DNA from: Bordetella genomosp. 4
GTDB lineage: Bacteria > Pseudomonadota > Gammaproteobacteria > Burkholderiales > Burkholderiaceae_B
NCBI RefSeq assembly: GCF_002261185.1
Contig: NZ_NEVQ01000001.1
Coordinates: 1 to 64,000 of the forward strand
Direction: 5' to 3'
DNA: 64,000 bases
The translations under genes were made by a program, and so were the position numbers. Within the stretch, counting starts at the first letter, position 1, and each line of letters opens with the position of its first letter. Positions 45,961 to 57,175 of the stretch are shown one piece after another. The notes beneath the pieces are model-generated. The model did not search any database, was not told where the DNA came from, and saw nothing but the letters and a program-made list of their open reading frames with translations.

Positions 45961-46845
45961 GTGATCGATATTCGCCAACTGCGCTACTTCGTCACGGTGG
46001 CTGAGACGCTGCACTTCGGACGGGCGGCCGAACTTCTCCATGTGACACAACCGCCACTGAGCCGCCAGATCGCAGCGCTGGAAAAGGAATTGGGCGTGCA
46101 ACTACTCGAGCGCGATTCACGGCATGCACAGCTCACGACCGCGGGACAGCGCTTTCTCACAGACAGCCGCGCCGTCCTGACGGCCTTTGATCAGGCCTGC
46201 CGCAATGCCCAAAAGGCCGGCGCAGGAGAGCTAGGGGAATTAAGCGTGGGCTTTGTCATGCATGCAGCCTATAGCAGCGTGCCGCCGTTGACGCGCCGAT
46301 TTATTGCGGCGCGTCCCGGCGTGCGACTGCAATTACGTGAAACCATGCCGCTGGCGCTGCGAGAAGGCCTCTTGAACGGCACATTCGACGCGATCATTAC
46401 ATTCGGACTGGCCAAGGCGGAACCGGGCGTCTCGAGCATCGTCATCCACCGCGAGCCCCTCTGCCTGGCCATTCCTGAACAACATGCGCTTGACGGCGAT
46501 GGACCGGTCTCGCCGGACATGCTGGCGCCGTATCCGCTATTGGCAGCGCCGATCACCGTCACGCCATCCATGCGGCAATCCATCACGGATTTCTTTGCAC
46601 GAGCAGGGCTGGAGCCGCAAATTCGTCTCGAGACACAGCTTCAGCAAACCATCGTCAGTCTGGTCGCTGAAGGAATCGGCGTCGCGCTAGTGCCGCAGTC
46701 TCTACAGAAATTGGGCATACGCGGCGTCAAGTTCCGTCCGCTCGTCGACGCCCCCTTGGTGGATCAGGTGCTGGCGTGGCGCACCAGCAACCTCAACCCC
46801 GCCTTGCCGCATTTTGTGGCAACGGCGCAGCCTGTCATCGACTGA
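45961..46845 (+). CDS. LysR-family transcriptional regulator
   Basis: 294 aa from GTG 45961, with AGG 7 nt upstream, giving the usual IDIRQLRYFVTVAETLHFGRAAELL start; ATG 45910 would add 17 atypical residues. The helix-turn-helix continues as VTQPPLSRQIAALEKELG. The effector domain begins near residue 90 (LSVGFVMHAAYSSVPPLTRRF), similar to regulators of aromatic or dicarboxylate genes. It most likely controls the divergent AEC carrier. Confidence 0.9.
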   Translation: MIDIRQLRYFVTVAETLHFGRAAELLHVTQPPLSRQIAALEKELGVQLLERDSRHAQLTTAGQRFLTDSRAVLTAFDQACRNAQKAGAGELGELSVGFVMHAAYSSVPPLTRRFIAARPGVRLQLRETMPLALREGLLNGTFDAIITFGLAKAEPGVSSIVIHREPLCLAIPEQHALDGDGPVSPDMLAPYPLLAAPITVTPSMRQSITDFFARAGLEPQIRLETQLQQTIVSLVAEGIGVALVPQSLQKLGIRGVKFRPLVDAPLVDQVLAWRTSNLNPALPHFVATAQPVID

Positions 46846-46914
46846 AATCGGGCCCACGCTCGCGTCACCGAAAATAACAACGAAAAGCGGCCTCAGACCC
46901 TCACCCCTGCAGCA

Positions 46915-48255
46915 TTACAGTTCGCCGTAGGAATGCAGCCCCGACAGGAACATATTCACACCCAGGAATGCAAAGCCGGTGATCAACAGCCCTACAAGCG
47001 CCCAATACGCCGCGAGGTGGCCTCGAAGCCCCTTCATCAAGCGCATATGCAGCCAGGCGGCGTAATTCAGCCATACGATCAGCGCCCAGGTTTCTTTGGG
47101 ATCCCATTGCCAATAGGCGCCCCATGCATCAGCCGCCCACAACGCCCCCAAAATCGTCGCTACCGTAAAGAACGCAAAACCGATCGCGATAGCGCGATAC
47201 ATGATGTCGTCCAGCACTTCCAGCGACGGCAAGGCCTGTGCAATACGGCGCCGCCCCAGCAAAATAGCGCCCACGATCACGGCGCCCACGCCGAAATAAA
47301 TCATCCAGGTGGCCGACAAGCCATCGGTGCGGAACACCATGGGTTCGGCGCATAGCAACACACCCAGCACGAACAGTGGCGCCAATTTGGCCCACGACGT
47401 CGTCGTACCATGCTGCTTCACCAGGTAGGCAAAGCCCACCATGGCTGCCAAAGAAAACGTGCCGTAACCAATGAAGTTGGCCGGCACGTGCAATTTCATC
47501 CACCAGCTCTTGAGCGCGGGCACCAGGGGCTGAATCTGACCGGCATCACGCGTAAAGGCGTACCACAGCAAAAACACGGTGGCCGACGAAATCACCAGCA
47601 ACACAAAGCCGCCTAAGGCCCGCGTCGCGTACTTGCGTTCGTAATACAGATAGAACAGCGCAGTAATGAGCGAAAACAGTACGAAAACCTCGTACAGGTT
47701 GCTCACCGGGATATGGCCCAGATCGGGCCCCATCAAATGCCCTTCGCGCCAACGGACCAGCAAACCCGTCAGGCCTGCAAACACCGCGCCCCATGTCAGC
47801 GCAGTACCCAGCCACGCAGCGGTCGGGCTGAAAATACCGATCCAATAGCAAATCGTAGCCAGGATGAACAGTGCGCTCATCCACAGGATGGCCGATTGCG
47901 ACGAGAACAGATATTTCAGAAAAAACACCTGCTCCGCACGGGCGAGATCCTGCTGATAAAGCAGCAACGCGAATCCAGCCGCGAGGGCACAGGCGATCAT
48001 TAAACGCCGCAACGGACGCCACAACCACCCCAGCCAGGTCAGCGCGAACACCGTACCGCACAGGATGATCTTCTCGTAATAATCCATGGCGCTGCCGTAC
48101 GTGGTCAGCGCGTAGCCAGCCCCCACCGCCAGCAGCAGAAAGAAAACAATATCGGTCCAATCCGGCCTGCCGCGCAGCGCGCGCGCATCACCGGTAGCGG
48201 ACAAGGCCGGCTGCCACAAGGCATCGGCTGACTGGGAAGAAGTACTGACGGACAT
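46915..48255 (-). CDS. ccsA: Cytochrome c assembly protein ResC/CcsA (System II)
   Basis: 446 aa with many membrane segments. The tryptophan-rich heme-handling motif WGAYWQWDPKETWALIVWL is followed by HMRLMKGLRGHLAAYWALVG, and conserved histidines occur in KLHVPANFIGYG and SGLHSYG. With ResB it carries heme across the membrane and attaches it to CxxCH motifs. GAGG 7 nt before the ATG overlaps the resB stop, so translation is coupled. Confidence 0.95.
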   Translation of the reverse strand: MSVSTSSQSADALWQPALSATGDARALRGRPDWTDIVFFLLLAVGAGYALTTYGSAMDYYEKIILCGTVFALTWLGWLWRPLRRLMIACALAAGFALLLYQQDLARAEQVFFLKYLFSSQSAILWMSALFILATICYWIGIFSPTAAWLGTALTWGAVFAGLTGLLVRWREGHLMGPDLGHIPVSNLYEVFVLFSLITALFYLYYERKYATRALGGFVLLVISSATVFLLWYAFTRDAGQIQPLVPALKSWWMKLHVPANFIGYGTFSLAAMVGFAYLVKQHGTTTSWAKLAPLFVLGVLLCAEPMVFRTDGLSATWMIYFGVGAVIVGAILLGRRRIAQALPSLEVLDDIMYRAIAIGFAFFTVATILGALWAADAWGAYWQWDPKETWALIVWLNYAAWLHMRLMKGLRGHLAAYWALVGLLITGFAFLGVNMFLSGLHSYGEL

Positions 48256-48264
48256 GAAAAAACC

Positions 48265-50352
48265 TCAAGGCCTGTTCCGGCGCAACAACGCCTGTTTGAA
48301 GCGTTCGAACTCCTGATTGAAGTCCAGTGTACGCTTCTGCGACGTCATGGCGGCGTGAACATCGCTACCTGCACCATCGGCGGCGGGCTTGATCCACACC
48401 CACACACGCCGGTCACGGATATAAAACATCGAGAAAACGCCCAACACCAACAACAGACAGCCAATATAGACGGCGTTCTTGCCCGGTGTACGGCTGACCT
48501 GGAACACGCTGGCCTGCACTTGCTTGAAATCGCTCAGCGTCAAGAAAACCGGTGCAGGATAAACATTCAGGTCGGACAACGCAGCCACTGCCAGGCGCGA
48601 CCATTGCGCGGCCTGTTCAGCCTCGGGGCCGGTCTCGGGTAAGACGGGCAGGCCCGCGCGTTCACGAGCCACGGCACGCAGCTCCGCCATGGACACGCCG
48701 ATCAAACGGATCACGACGTCTGCCGCGCGCTCCAGATCGGCTTGCGGTGTGTTGGCCTGCAAAAAGCCCGCGATGGCCTGCAATCCACCGGTCGAAAACG
48801 TATCCAGAGCACGCTCGGCTGCCGTCTGCAGCGATGACTGCTCGGCAGGCGACGGGCTATTGCGTTCGGCGAAACGGCGAGCAGCCTCACGGCGAGCCGC
48901 AGGGTCAGCCAAGGCGGCCCGTAACTGCATGAATTCGGCCATCGAGCTATCTGCGTCGGCCGGGATACGTAAATAGCGATAGTTTTCCGAAGCGTTATTG
49001 CGCACACCTGCCAAAAAGACCGCCGCACCATCCAGCTCGACCGGGAGCATGTAATTCATGAACTCATGCGCTTGCCCGGCCTGATCGATCAGACGATATT
49101 CGACACTAGGACCTACGTTGCGCAGATGCTCGTTTTTCTTGCCCGCTGCGCTGCCTGACACCGAAGCGACATGCTCTCCCAGCGTCATGGGTTTGCCGCT
49201 GGGCGTACCGCCGCTGAGGTCCTCGACATTGATCGGGCGCAGCGCGGTGATATCCACCTGCATCTCCCGGGCACTGCCGTCACCGCTACGGGCGGTGATT
49301 TCGGCCGCCTTGCCCACCGTGCCATCGACCTCAAATGGCGTATTGCCAGCCCCGACCAAAGGGTAGCCCTTGAGCTTCACGGTGCTGCCGCCATCGTCAA
49401 AACTGGACTGATAAACCGTGACGCCCTTGTAGCGCAGCGGTTCGTTGACCTCGATGGTGGAATCAAAGGTTTTACCCGTATCGGGGTCGGTGACCTCGAC
49501 CTCGCTGGCAAAGCGGCTGGGCATACCGGTAGAGTAGTAGTCCACCAGGAATTTCTTGAGCTTGAGCGTAAACGGCAGAGGCTGTACCAGCGCTCCATCC
49601 CCCACCATAACGACGGCGGTGCTGGCCTGCCCGCCCTCTGGAATCAACACGCTCGCGCGAAAACTGGGGTTGGCCACCGAGAGCCGTCCGCTGGCCGGCA
49701 CCTGCGAGATCAGCATGTTTTCCACAATGGGCTGCTTACCCGCCAGCATCACTTGCAAACGCACCCCTAACTCGCTGTCCAGCAGCCCGCCGATGCAAAT
49801 GATCACCATGGCAGAATGGGCGCAGATATATCCCAGACGATTGGCGCTGCCTTTCTTGGCGGCCAACATGACACCATCGCCGTCTCGGCGCTCTCGCACG
49901 GCATAGCCTTGCTGGGCAAGCAGCCCCTTTACGTCCCCAGCAGCCTCATCCACCGCAGCCGCATCATGGATCTCGACACGGTGAGGAAATGCCCGCAGGC
50001 TGCTGGCACGTACATGTTCACGGAACGATCGGGCATCACGCAGCATCTTCGGTGTATTGCGAATCAAACACACCGACGTCGAAACCACCAAAAAACCCAT
50101 GATGGTCAGAAACCACCAACTGTTATACACGTGCCAGATCGAGAACTTGTCGAAGACTTCGAACCAGAAAGGCCCAAATTGGTCGATATACGTGTTCGAC
50201 GGACGATTTTGCGCCAACACCGTGCCCAACAGGCTCGCGATGCAGATGAACATCAACAGGCTCACCGCAAAGCGCATCGAACCGAGCAGTTCGAAGACAT
50301 CGCGGGGCAGATTGCGTAGGGGATAGCGAGAGGGCTGGGTACTTGAGTTCAT
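48265..50352 (-). CDS. resB: Cytochrome c assembly protein ResB/Ccs1 (System II)
   Basis: 695 aa. N-terminal helices with LLGSMRFAVSLLMFICIASLLGTVLAQ, then FWFEVFDKFSIWHVYNSWWFLTIMGFLVVS; a third helix GYICAHSAMVIICIGGLLDS; a large periplasmic domain (VDYYSTGMPSRFASEVEV, EVNEPLRYKGVTVYQSSFDDGG); and a last helix YIGCLLLVLGVFSMFYIRDRRVW. It works with ResC in heme ligation. No ribosome site is visible: the ATG follows directly on a hairpin and a seven-T run. Confidence 0.95.
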   Translation of the reverse strand: MNSSTQPSRYPLRNLPRDVFELLGSMRFAVSLLMFICIASLLGTVLAQNRPSNTYIDQFGPFWFEVFDKFSIWHVYNSWWFLTIMGFLVVSTSVCLIRNTPKMLRDARSFREHVRASSLRAFPHRVEIHDAAAVDEAAGDVKGLLAQQGYAVRERRDGDGVMLAAKKGSANRLGYICAHSAMVIICIGGLLDSELGVRLQVMLAGKQPIVENMLISQVPASGRLSVANPSFRASVLIPEGGQASTAVVMVGDGALVQPLPFTLKLKKFLVDYYSTGMPSRFASEVEVTDPDTGKTFDSTIEVNEPLRYKGVTVYQSSFDDGGSTVKLKGYPLVGAGNTPFEVDGTVGKAAEITARSGDGSAREMQVDITALRPINVEDLSGGTPSGKPMTLGEHVASVSGSAAGKKNEHLRNVGPSVEYRLIDQAGQAHEFMNYMLPVELDGAAVFLAGVRNNASENYRYLRIPADADSSMAEFMQLRAALADPAARREAARRFAERNSPSPAEQSSLQTAAERALDTFSTGGLQAIAGFLQANTPQADLERAADVVIRLIGVSMAELRAVARERAGLPVLPETGPEAEQAAQWSRLAVAALSDLNVYPAPVFLTLSDFKQVQASVFQVSRTPGKNAVYIGCLLLVLGVFSMFYIRDRRVWVWIKPAADGAGSDVHAAMTSQKRTLDFNQEFERFKQALLRRNRP

Positions 50353-50424
50353 GAAAAAAAGGGGAGCCGCATGACCGGCTTCCCCCTTATGGACAGCCTC
50401 TCTGAAACCAGGTTCCAGAGAGGC
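50353..50424 (-). terminator. Two hairpins and T-run immediately before resB
   Basis: On the minus strand, the first hairpin pairs GCCTCTCTG with CAGAGAGGC (arms 50416-50424 and 50396-50404). The second pairs GGGGAAGCCG (50385-50376) with CGGCTCCCC (50369-50361), leaving one unpaired base, and is followed by seven T and then the resB ATG. It has the form of an intrinsic terminator between the cytochrome c4 gene and resB. Read-through would have to start translation from a U-rich leader without a ribosome site. It may be a terminator, an attenuator, or both. Confidence 0.6.
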
Positions 50425-50474
50425 CTGTATTGCTGCGCAGACCGGCCGCGCGAGGATGGGGCCAAGCGCGTAGC

Positions 50475-51176
50475 TTAGCGCAAGCCTGCGGCGTAATCCG
50501 ACACCGCTTTGATATCGGCATCCGACATACGATCGGCAATGTCGTTCATCACGGCGTTGTTCGCCCGGTCTTTACTGCGGAAAAGCTTCAGTTGTTCTTC
50601 GATATACGAAGGGAACTGTCCGGCCAGACGGGGGTATTGCCCCGGCAAACCAGCACCATTTGCGGAGTGGCACGAGGCACAGGCAGGAACATTGCGATCC
50701 GGCAAGCCGCCACGCCAGATTTTCTGCCCATGGTCCACCAGATCTTTATACCCCGCAGTCGCCGGCTGTTTCAGCGGCTGCTGCGCCAGATAAAGCGCCA
50801 CGTTTTGCATGTCCTCAGGCGTGAGGTTTTGCGCCATCGCGGTCATCGGCGTGGGATTGCCGCCTGCGCCATTACGCGTGGGCTTGTCGGCACCTTGTTT
50901 GGTCTGAAAATCGGCGAGCTGTTTCGCCAGATATTCGTGCGGATGCGCGGCCAAATTCGGGTTAGCAGGAATGCTGCTATTGCCCCCCGGGCCATGACAG
51001 GACGCACAGGCGACGATGCCTCTGGAGGCATCACCTTGGTCATAAAGCTGGGCGCCTTTGGCGGCGTCCGGCTTGGCAGGTCCTGCCGCGTTTTCTGCGG
51101 CAATACTGGGACAGACTACAACTACACCGAGCATCAGCCCGCTGGCTAGCAACATCCGGGACAGCACACGCATCAT
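50475..51176 (-). CDS. Di-heme cytochrome c4
   Basis: 233 aa. A signal peptide (LLASGLMLGVVVVCPSIAA) is followed by two class I cytochrome domains with heme sites CASCH in GIVACASCHGPGG and in VPACASCHSANG, and axial methionine regions PTPMTAMAQNL and NNAVMNDIADRMSD. A periplasmic electron carrier, usually feeding terminal oxidases. ATG 51176 has GAGG 6 nt upstream. Encoded just ahead of the resB-ccsA genes needed for its maturation and divergent from ysxC. Confidence 0.92.
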   Translation of the reverse strand: MMRVLSRMLLASGLMLGVVVVCPSIAAENAAGPAKPDAAKGAQLYDQGDASRGIVACASCHGPGGNSSIPANPNLAAHPHEYLAKQLADFQTKQGADKPTRNGAGGNPTPMTAMAQNLTPEDMQNVALYLAQQPLKQPATAGYKDLVDHGQKIWRGGLPDRNVPACASCHSANGAGLPGQYPRLAGQFPSYIEEQLKLFRSKDRANNAVMNDIADRMSDADIKAVSDYAAGLR

Positions 51177-51458
51177 TGAATACCTCGACGATCGGACTGC
51201 GATCAAGGCGCTATCAGGCGCCTCATGCCTGCCCCATGCCGTGCCGGACCGAATGTACATCCGCCCCGGAATTTCCATCTTTTTAACAGGCGGAAAGACC
51301 CGGCTATTGCAGGGGGTACCACTGCTGCAAACGCACGATTATACAATAGGGTTTTCAAGGGACGTCGGACCACCCGTTCCTTGGCTCCCTTGCGAGGCGA
51401 GCGATGCTCTGCTCATGCCTCTTGGGCGCCCATAACCAACCCATTTCGGACTTCTCTC

Positions 51459-53092
<1,634 letters not shown>

Positions 53093-53202
53093 TACGGGCG
53101 GCGAGCAAACCGCGCACGGAAACGGCAGGCATACACCACCGTGAGTCTCAGCCATTTGCATGTAAGCCGTGGGGACGCTTCGATAGAGATAGCAGGTTCT
53201 TG

Positions 53203-53562
53203 TGGACGTCGCTGCGGGGCGGCGGCCGTGTCAGGGCTTCACGTGATCGGTCGGCCGCCTGCGCGTCCGACACCGCTTCGCTCACCTCGTCGGCCCGTTC
53301 GGGCCTCCTTCGGTATCCACTCGCTCGCCCACGAGGCGCCCTGACACGGCCGCCGCCCCGCAGCGACTCGCAGTTTCTCTGGTTCCCTGCGATGCTGGGA
53401 CGGGCGGTTTGCTTGGCGTTTTTTCGGACTGTTTGTGAAGGGACGAAGATTTTGCGGAGTTGCGATAACTGGGCGCCTACGGGCGCGCCCAGTTATCGCG
53501 TTTAAGCAGGGCAGGCGCAGACTGTGTGGCCATGCCTTTGGCGGAAGATCTCCCTAGATGCG
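53203..53562 (+). repeat. Structured repeat, copy B (two-hairpin element)
   Basis: This element fills most of the hemB-dsbD gap. It has TGGAC, a perfect 30 bp inverted repeat (53208-53237 with 53338-53367) around a 100 nt interior, TCGCAG..TCTCTGG, then a 15 bp hairpin (53462-53476 with 53485-53499) with loop CTACGGGC, and the tail GGAAGATCTC near 53543. The interior also forms GGCCCG-TT-CGGGCC. It starts about 110 nt after the hemB stop, in hemB orientation, and ends about 28 nt before the dsbD stop. The stem differs from copy A at 8 of 30 positions and the second hairpin at 4 of 11, all compensated. A reading frame is open across it, but the matching frame in copy A meets a stop just after the right arm. 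No coding role is proposed; edges are approximate. Confidence 0.82.
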
Positions 53563-53590
53563 CTTTTAGGTCGGGGCAAGCACTGCTCAA

Positions 53591-55513
53591 CTACCGCAGC
53601 ACCCGATCCAGCACCGCCCCAAAGCGCGCCGCATCCTGAAACCCCACAACACGGGCATCAGCAACCGGCGCACCACCCGGCTCAAAAAACAAAATCCCCG
53701 GCGGTCCAAACAACCTGAACCGCTTCAACAACTCGCGATCATCCGCATTGTTCTGCGTCACATCAGCCTGCAGCAACAACATGCGTGACATCTTGCTGGC
53801 CACAGCCGGATCGGAAAACGTAAACCGCTCCATCTCCCGGCACGACACACACCAATCCGCGTAAAAATCCAACATCACCGGCCGCGTACTCTGTGCCAAC
53901 AATGCATCCAGCTCAGCAGTATTGCGCACGCGTCTGAATTCCACATGATCCGCAGCGGCAACCGCCTGCCCTGTACCCTCACGCTGCACCAAATGGGACA
54001 GAGGCTGCAGCACATCACGGCCACCGCTGGCAGCACCGACGAGCCACGCCGCAGCCGCCAACGCCAGCAGCAAGCCGATGCCCTTTGCAAACATACGCGG
54101 AGCCCCGGCAGTGCTCGGCAGTGCGTCAAAGGCACGCAACATCACCGCGCCCACGATAGCCAGGAAAGCCCAGCCCGTCATCTGCAGCCACGTCGGTGTG
54201 ATGGGAATCAACATCCACCATGCCGTCGCCAACAACAGCATGCCGAACAGGCGTTTGACCCCGTCCATCCAAGGACCGGCTTTGGGCAGTAAGGCCCCCG
54301 ACGAGGCCCCCACAACGAGTAAAGGCACACCCATACCCCACGCCAGCGCAAACAGCGCTGCCCCTCCCAACACCACGTCACCCGTCTGTGAGATATACAG
54401 CAAGGCCCCAGCCAGCGGCGCCGCCACGCAAGGTCCCACAATCAGCGCCGAGATCGCCCCCATCGCCAAAGCGCCGGTCACGCGCCCACCAGGGATCTTC
54501 GCAGAGCGGGCCGTCAGCCAACTTTGCACCGCTCCCGGCACCTGAAAATCAAAGGCGCCAAATGTGGCGACAGCCAACAGAACCAGTACTGCCGCAAACA
54601 CCGCCAGGATCCAGGGCGTCTGCAACCACGCGGCCAGGCCCGCGCCGCTCAGGCCCGCTGCTACGCCGAGCGCCGTATATACCACCGACATACCCAACAC
54701 ATAGGCCGCTGCCAGACCCAACCCACGCCAGCGCCCTGGACGCTCATCACGAGTCCCGCTGACCACAATCGAGGACAGAATGGGGATCATGGGCAACACG
54801 CATGGCGTCAACGCCAACAGCAACCCGAGCACCCAGAACACGCCGGCCGTCTTTAACCAGCCCAGTCCGCTGATAGCATCAGCCAAGCCGGTATCACCCG
54901 CCGATAGCAGCGCACCCAAGCCCCCAGACGGCTCTGAGCGGTCTTGAACGCCGTTCGAACGGCCAACCGTGCCCGCGCTGCTGACAGCCAAACCTGGCCC
55001 CGATACAGGCGCACCCGCGCTATCCAGCGCATAGCCTCCAGCTACTGGCTTGAGCGTGACCGCATGATCTGCCGGGGGATAGCACAGCCCCGCATCTGCG
55101 CACCCTTGGCTGGTGACTTTCAAAACAAAGGGCTGATTGCCGGCGACCGGCACGGAGATCGTCACCTGGCGGTGGTAGACCTCCATATTCTTTTCGAATG
55201 TGGGGTCGTATTTGACTTCCCCCTGGGGATAAACCGGCGTCCCCAGGGTCACGCCCCCCGAGGGATCAGCCGACAGCTCGAACCGCTCGCGATACATGTA
55301 GTACCCCGGTGCGATGCGATATTGCAGTTGTAGCGTCTCTGGGCTCGTCATGGCGGCCGTGAAGACAAACGCCTGCTCAGGCGGCAGGAAGTCGTCCTCC
55401 GATAACGCAGCAGCCGGGCGCCAGGCGAGCAGTGTCCAGATTGCTAGCATGATCAAGGCACTCCACCACCCATACCGCCTTGTCGACAGAGCACGAACCA
55501 TAAACTGATGCAT
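53591..55513 (-). CDS. dsbD: Thiol:disulfide interchange protein DsbD
   Basis: 640 aa from ATG 55513; a TTG at 55534 is the longer alternative. Signal peptide (about 1-35), N-terminal domain with CADAGLCYPPADH, central eight-helix CcdA-like domain with LTPCVLPMIPIL and GPCVAAPLAGALLY, and a C-terminal thioredoxin domain DFYADWCVSCREMER. It carries electrons from cytoplasmic thioredoxin to periplasmic DsbC and cytochrome c thiol pathways. cutA lies 86 nt upstream on the same strand, the usual pair. Confidence 0.96.
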   Translation of the reverse strand: MHQFMVRALSTRRYGWWSALIMLAIWTLLAWRPAAALSEDDFLPPEQAFVFTAAMTSPETLQLQYRIAPGYYMYRERFELSADPSGGVTLGTPVYPQGEVKYDPTFEKNMEVYHRQVTISVPVAGNQPFVLKVTSQGCADAGLCYPPADHAVTLKPVAGGYALDSAGAPVSGPGLAVSSAGTVGRSNGVQDRSEPSGGLGALLSAGDTGLADAISGLGWLKTAGVFWVLGLLLALTPCVLPMIPILSSIVVSGTRDERPGRWRGLGLAAAYVLGMSVVYTALGVAAGLSGAGLAAWLQTPWILAVFAAVLVLLAVATFGAFDFQVPGAVQSWLTARSAKIPGGRVTGALAMGAISALIVGPCVAAPLAGALLYISQTGDVVLGGAALFALAWGMGVPLLVVGASSGALLPKAGPWMDGVKRLFGMLLLATAWWMLIPITPTWLQMTGWAFLAIVGAVMLRAFDALPSTAGAPRMFAKGIGLLLALAAAAWLVGAASGGRDVLQPLSHLVQREGTGQAVAAADHVEFRRVRNTAELDALLAQSTRPVMLDFYADWCVSCREMERFTFSDPAVASKMSRMLLLQADVTQNNADDRELLKRFRLFGPPGILFFEPGGAPVADARVVGFQDAARFGAVLDRVLR

Positions 55514-55599
55514 CACATTCTCTTTGTTACCCAATCCGCGAAATCATTCATCTACAAACCGGGATAGCCTCAAAAAGGACAAACATCCCGAGGAACTCA

Positions 55600-55941
55600 T
55601 CATTCCATGGGTGTGCCGTTAGCCTGTTCTCGCACCCAATCCAGATAAGGGGCGCTGCCGCCAATCACCGGCACGACGATGATTTCAGGCACCTCGTACG
55701 GATGTAGTTTAGCCAACGCCTGTACGACGGCATGCTGTTGGCCGGCGGTCGTCTTGATCCACATCGGGATCTCGTCGGCCCCCTCGATCTGACCCTGCCA
55801 GCGATAGATGGACAAAATGGGAGCGCCGAGGTTCACACAGGCTGCCAAGCCATCTTCGACGAGGACATGGGCGATACGTTTCGCCAGCAACAGATCCGGG
55901 GCGTTACTGATGACCAATACGATATCGTCTTCACGCAACAT
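55600..55941 (-). CDS. cutA: Divalent cation tolerance protein CutA
   Basis: 113 aa, trimeric ferredoxin-like fold family: AKRIAHVLVEDGLAACVNLG, IYRWQGQIEGADEIPMWIKTT, LHPYEVPEIIVVPVIGG and YLDWVREQ. The conserved cysteine of AACVN is present. Reported to bind copper; exact role unclear in the family. First gene of cutA-dsbD. Confidence 0.94.
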   Translation of the reverse strand: MLREDDIVLVISNAPDLLLAKRIAHVLVEDGLAACVNLGAPILSIYRWQGQIEGADEIPMWIKTTAGQQHAVVQALAKLHPYEVPEIIVVPVIGGSAPYLDWVREQANGTPME

Positions 55942-56096
55942 GACGGCTCCTGAAAACGGCTTGCACCGCAGTGTCGATCAGGTATCTTACTTTGTATGCC
56001 ATGCCGCGCGACGCCATGGCCGGAGTTGGCCCGTCTCAACCGGACGCGTAACACCGGCGTATCGCGGCATCCCTTATCCTGAGAGACCATATCGCC

Positions 56097-56537
56097 ATGT
56101 CAGACTCATGCCTGTTTTGCCGTATCGCACGAGGTCAAATTCCTGCTCACGTGGTGCATGAAGACGAGCACACGCTGGCATTTTTGGACATTCATCCCGT
56201 CCGGCCTGGCCATGTGCTCATTATTCCCAAACAACATTACCCATATTTTGAGGATATCCCGCAGCAGCAGGCGAACCATATCCTGGCCTTGGGCCAGTCG
56301 TTGTCACGGGTGATGAAGGCCTTGTATCAGGTGGAACGCGTGGGCTTTGTGTTTACCGGGATCCATGTTGCGCATGCTCATGCACACCTCATCCCCATGC
56401 ACGAATTGCAGGACGTTACCTCTACGCAGTACATCGCACAGAAAGATCTGGAGTTCATCATGCCGCCGCAACCGCCGGCTGAGCAATTGGCGGCGACTGC
56501 GACTCAATTGCGTGAGGCTCTCAAGGCAAATTCGTGA
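56097..56537 (+). CDS. HIT-family protein (histidine-triad hydrolase)
   Basis: 146 aa. N-terminal CLFCRIARGQIPAHVVHEDEHTLAFLDIHPVRPGHVLIIPKQH and the triad AHAHAHLIPMHE. Such proteins cleave nucleoside phosphoramidates or dinucleoside polyphosphates. The paired cysteines at 6 and 9 and a further site suggest the zinc-containing subgroup. It is convergent with the ribosomal operon. Confidence 0.92.
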   Translation: MSDSCLFCRIARGQIPAHVVHEDEHTLAFLDIHPVRPGHVLIIPKQHYPYFEDIPQQQANHILALGQSLSRVMKALYQVERVGFVFTGIHVAHAHAHLIPMHELQDVTSTQYIAQKDLEFIMPPQPPAEQLAATATQLREALKANS

Positions 56538-56610
56538 CAAGCGCTGCAACGCCTGCGGGGACTGCTGCTTCGTCGGACTGCGCCAGCGCCGGGCAGGTAA
56601 GATTGGACGC

Positions 56611-56645
56611 TAAAAAACAAAGGCGAGCCCGAAAGCTCGCCTTTG
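56611..56645 (-). terminator. Rho-independent terminator of the ribosomal/rpoA operon
   Basis: On the minus strand CAAAGGCGAGC (56645-56635) pairs with GCTCGCCTTTG (56628-56618), followed by TTTTTT. About 20 nt after the rplQ stop; strong stem and run. Confidence 0.93.
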
Positions 56646-56664
56646 CGCTTATCCACTGACCGGG

Positions 56665-57060
56665 TTATTCGGCAGCGTTGTCAGCCTCGGTTTCCTCGAC
56701 TTCAGGACGATCAACCAATTCCATGTAAGCCATGGGAGCGTTGTCGCCTTGGCGGAAACCCATTTTCAGGATGCGGGTGTAGCCGCCGTTACGGGCCGCA
56801 AAGCGGGGGCCGATTTCAGCGAACAGTTTCACCACAGCATCGCGATCGCGCAGACGGGCAAATGCCAGACGCTTGTTCGCCAGAGTGGGTTCCTTGCCCA
56901 GGGTGATGAGGGGCTCAACGACGCGGCGCAGTTCTTTCGCCTTCGGCAGCGTGGTCTTGATCGCTTCGTGGGTCAACAACGAAACGGCCATGTTGCGAAA
57001 CATGGCAAGACGGTGGCTGCTAGTACGATTGAGCTTACGCAAACCATTACCGTGACGCAT
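56665..57060 (-). CDS. rplQ: Ribosomal protein L17
   Basis: 131 aa: [53 protein letters not shown] and [26 protein letters not shown] are the standard L17 sequence. The C-terminus is acidic. AAGGA precedes the ATG. Last gene of the alpha operon, 115 nt after rpoA. Confidence 0.98.
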   Translation of the reverse strand: MRHGNGLRKLNRTSSHRLAMFRNMAVSLLTHEAIKTTLPKAKELRRVVEPLITLGKEPTLANKRLAFARLRDRDAVVKLFAEIGPRFAARNGGYTRILKMGFRQGDNAPMAYMELVDRPEVEETEADNAAE

Positions 57061-57175
57061 GATAAGTTCCTTTTGAATCTAAAGGCGGCGCATGCACCGC
57101 CAGGTTATCCGAATCTTCTATCGGCCTGTCGCCAGGCCGCGGTCCGGTGGAAAATCGATGAATTAAACGAACGAA

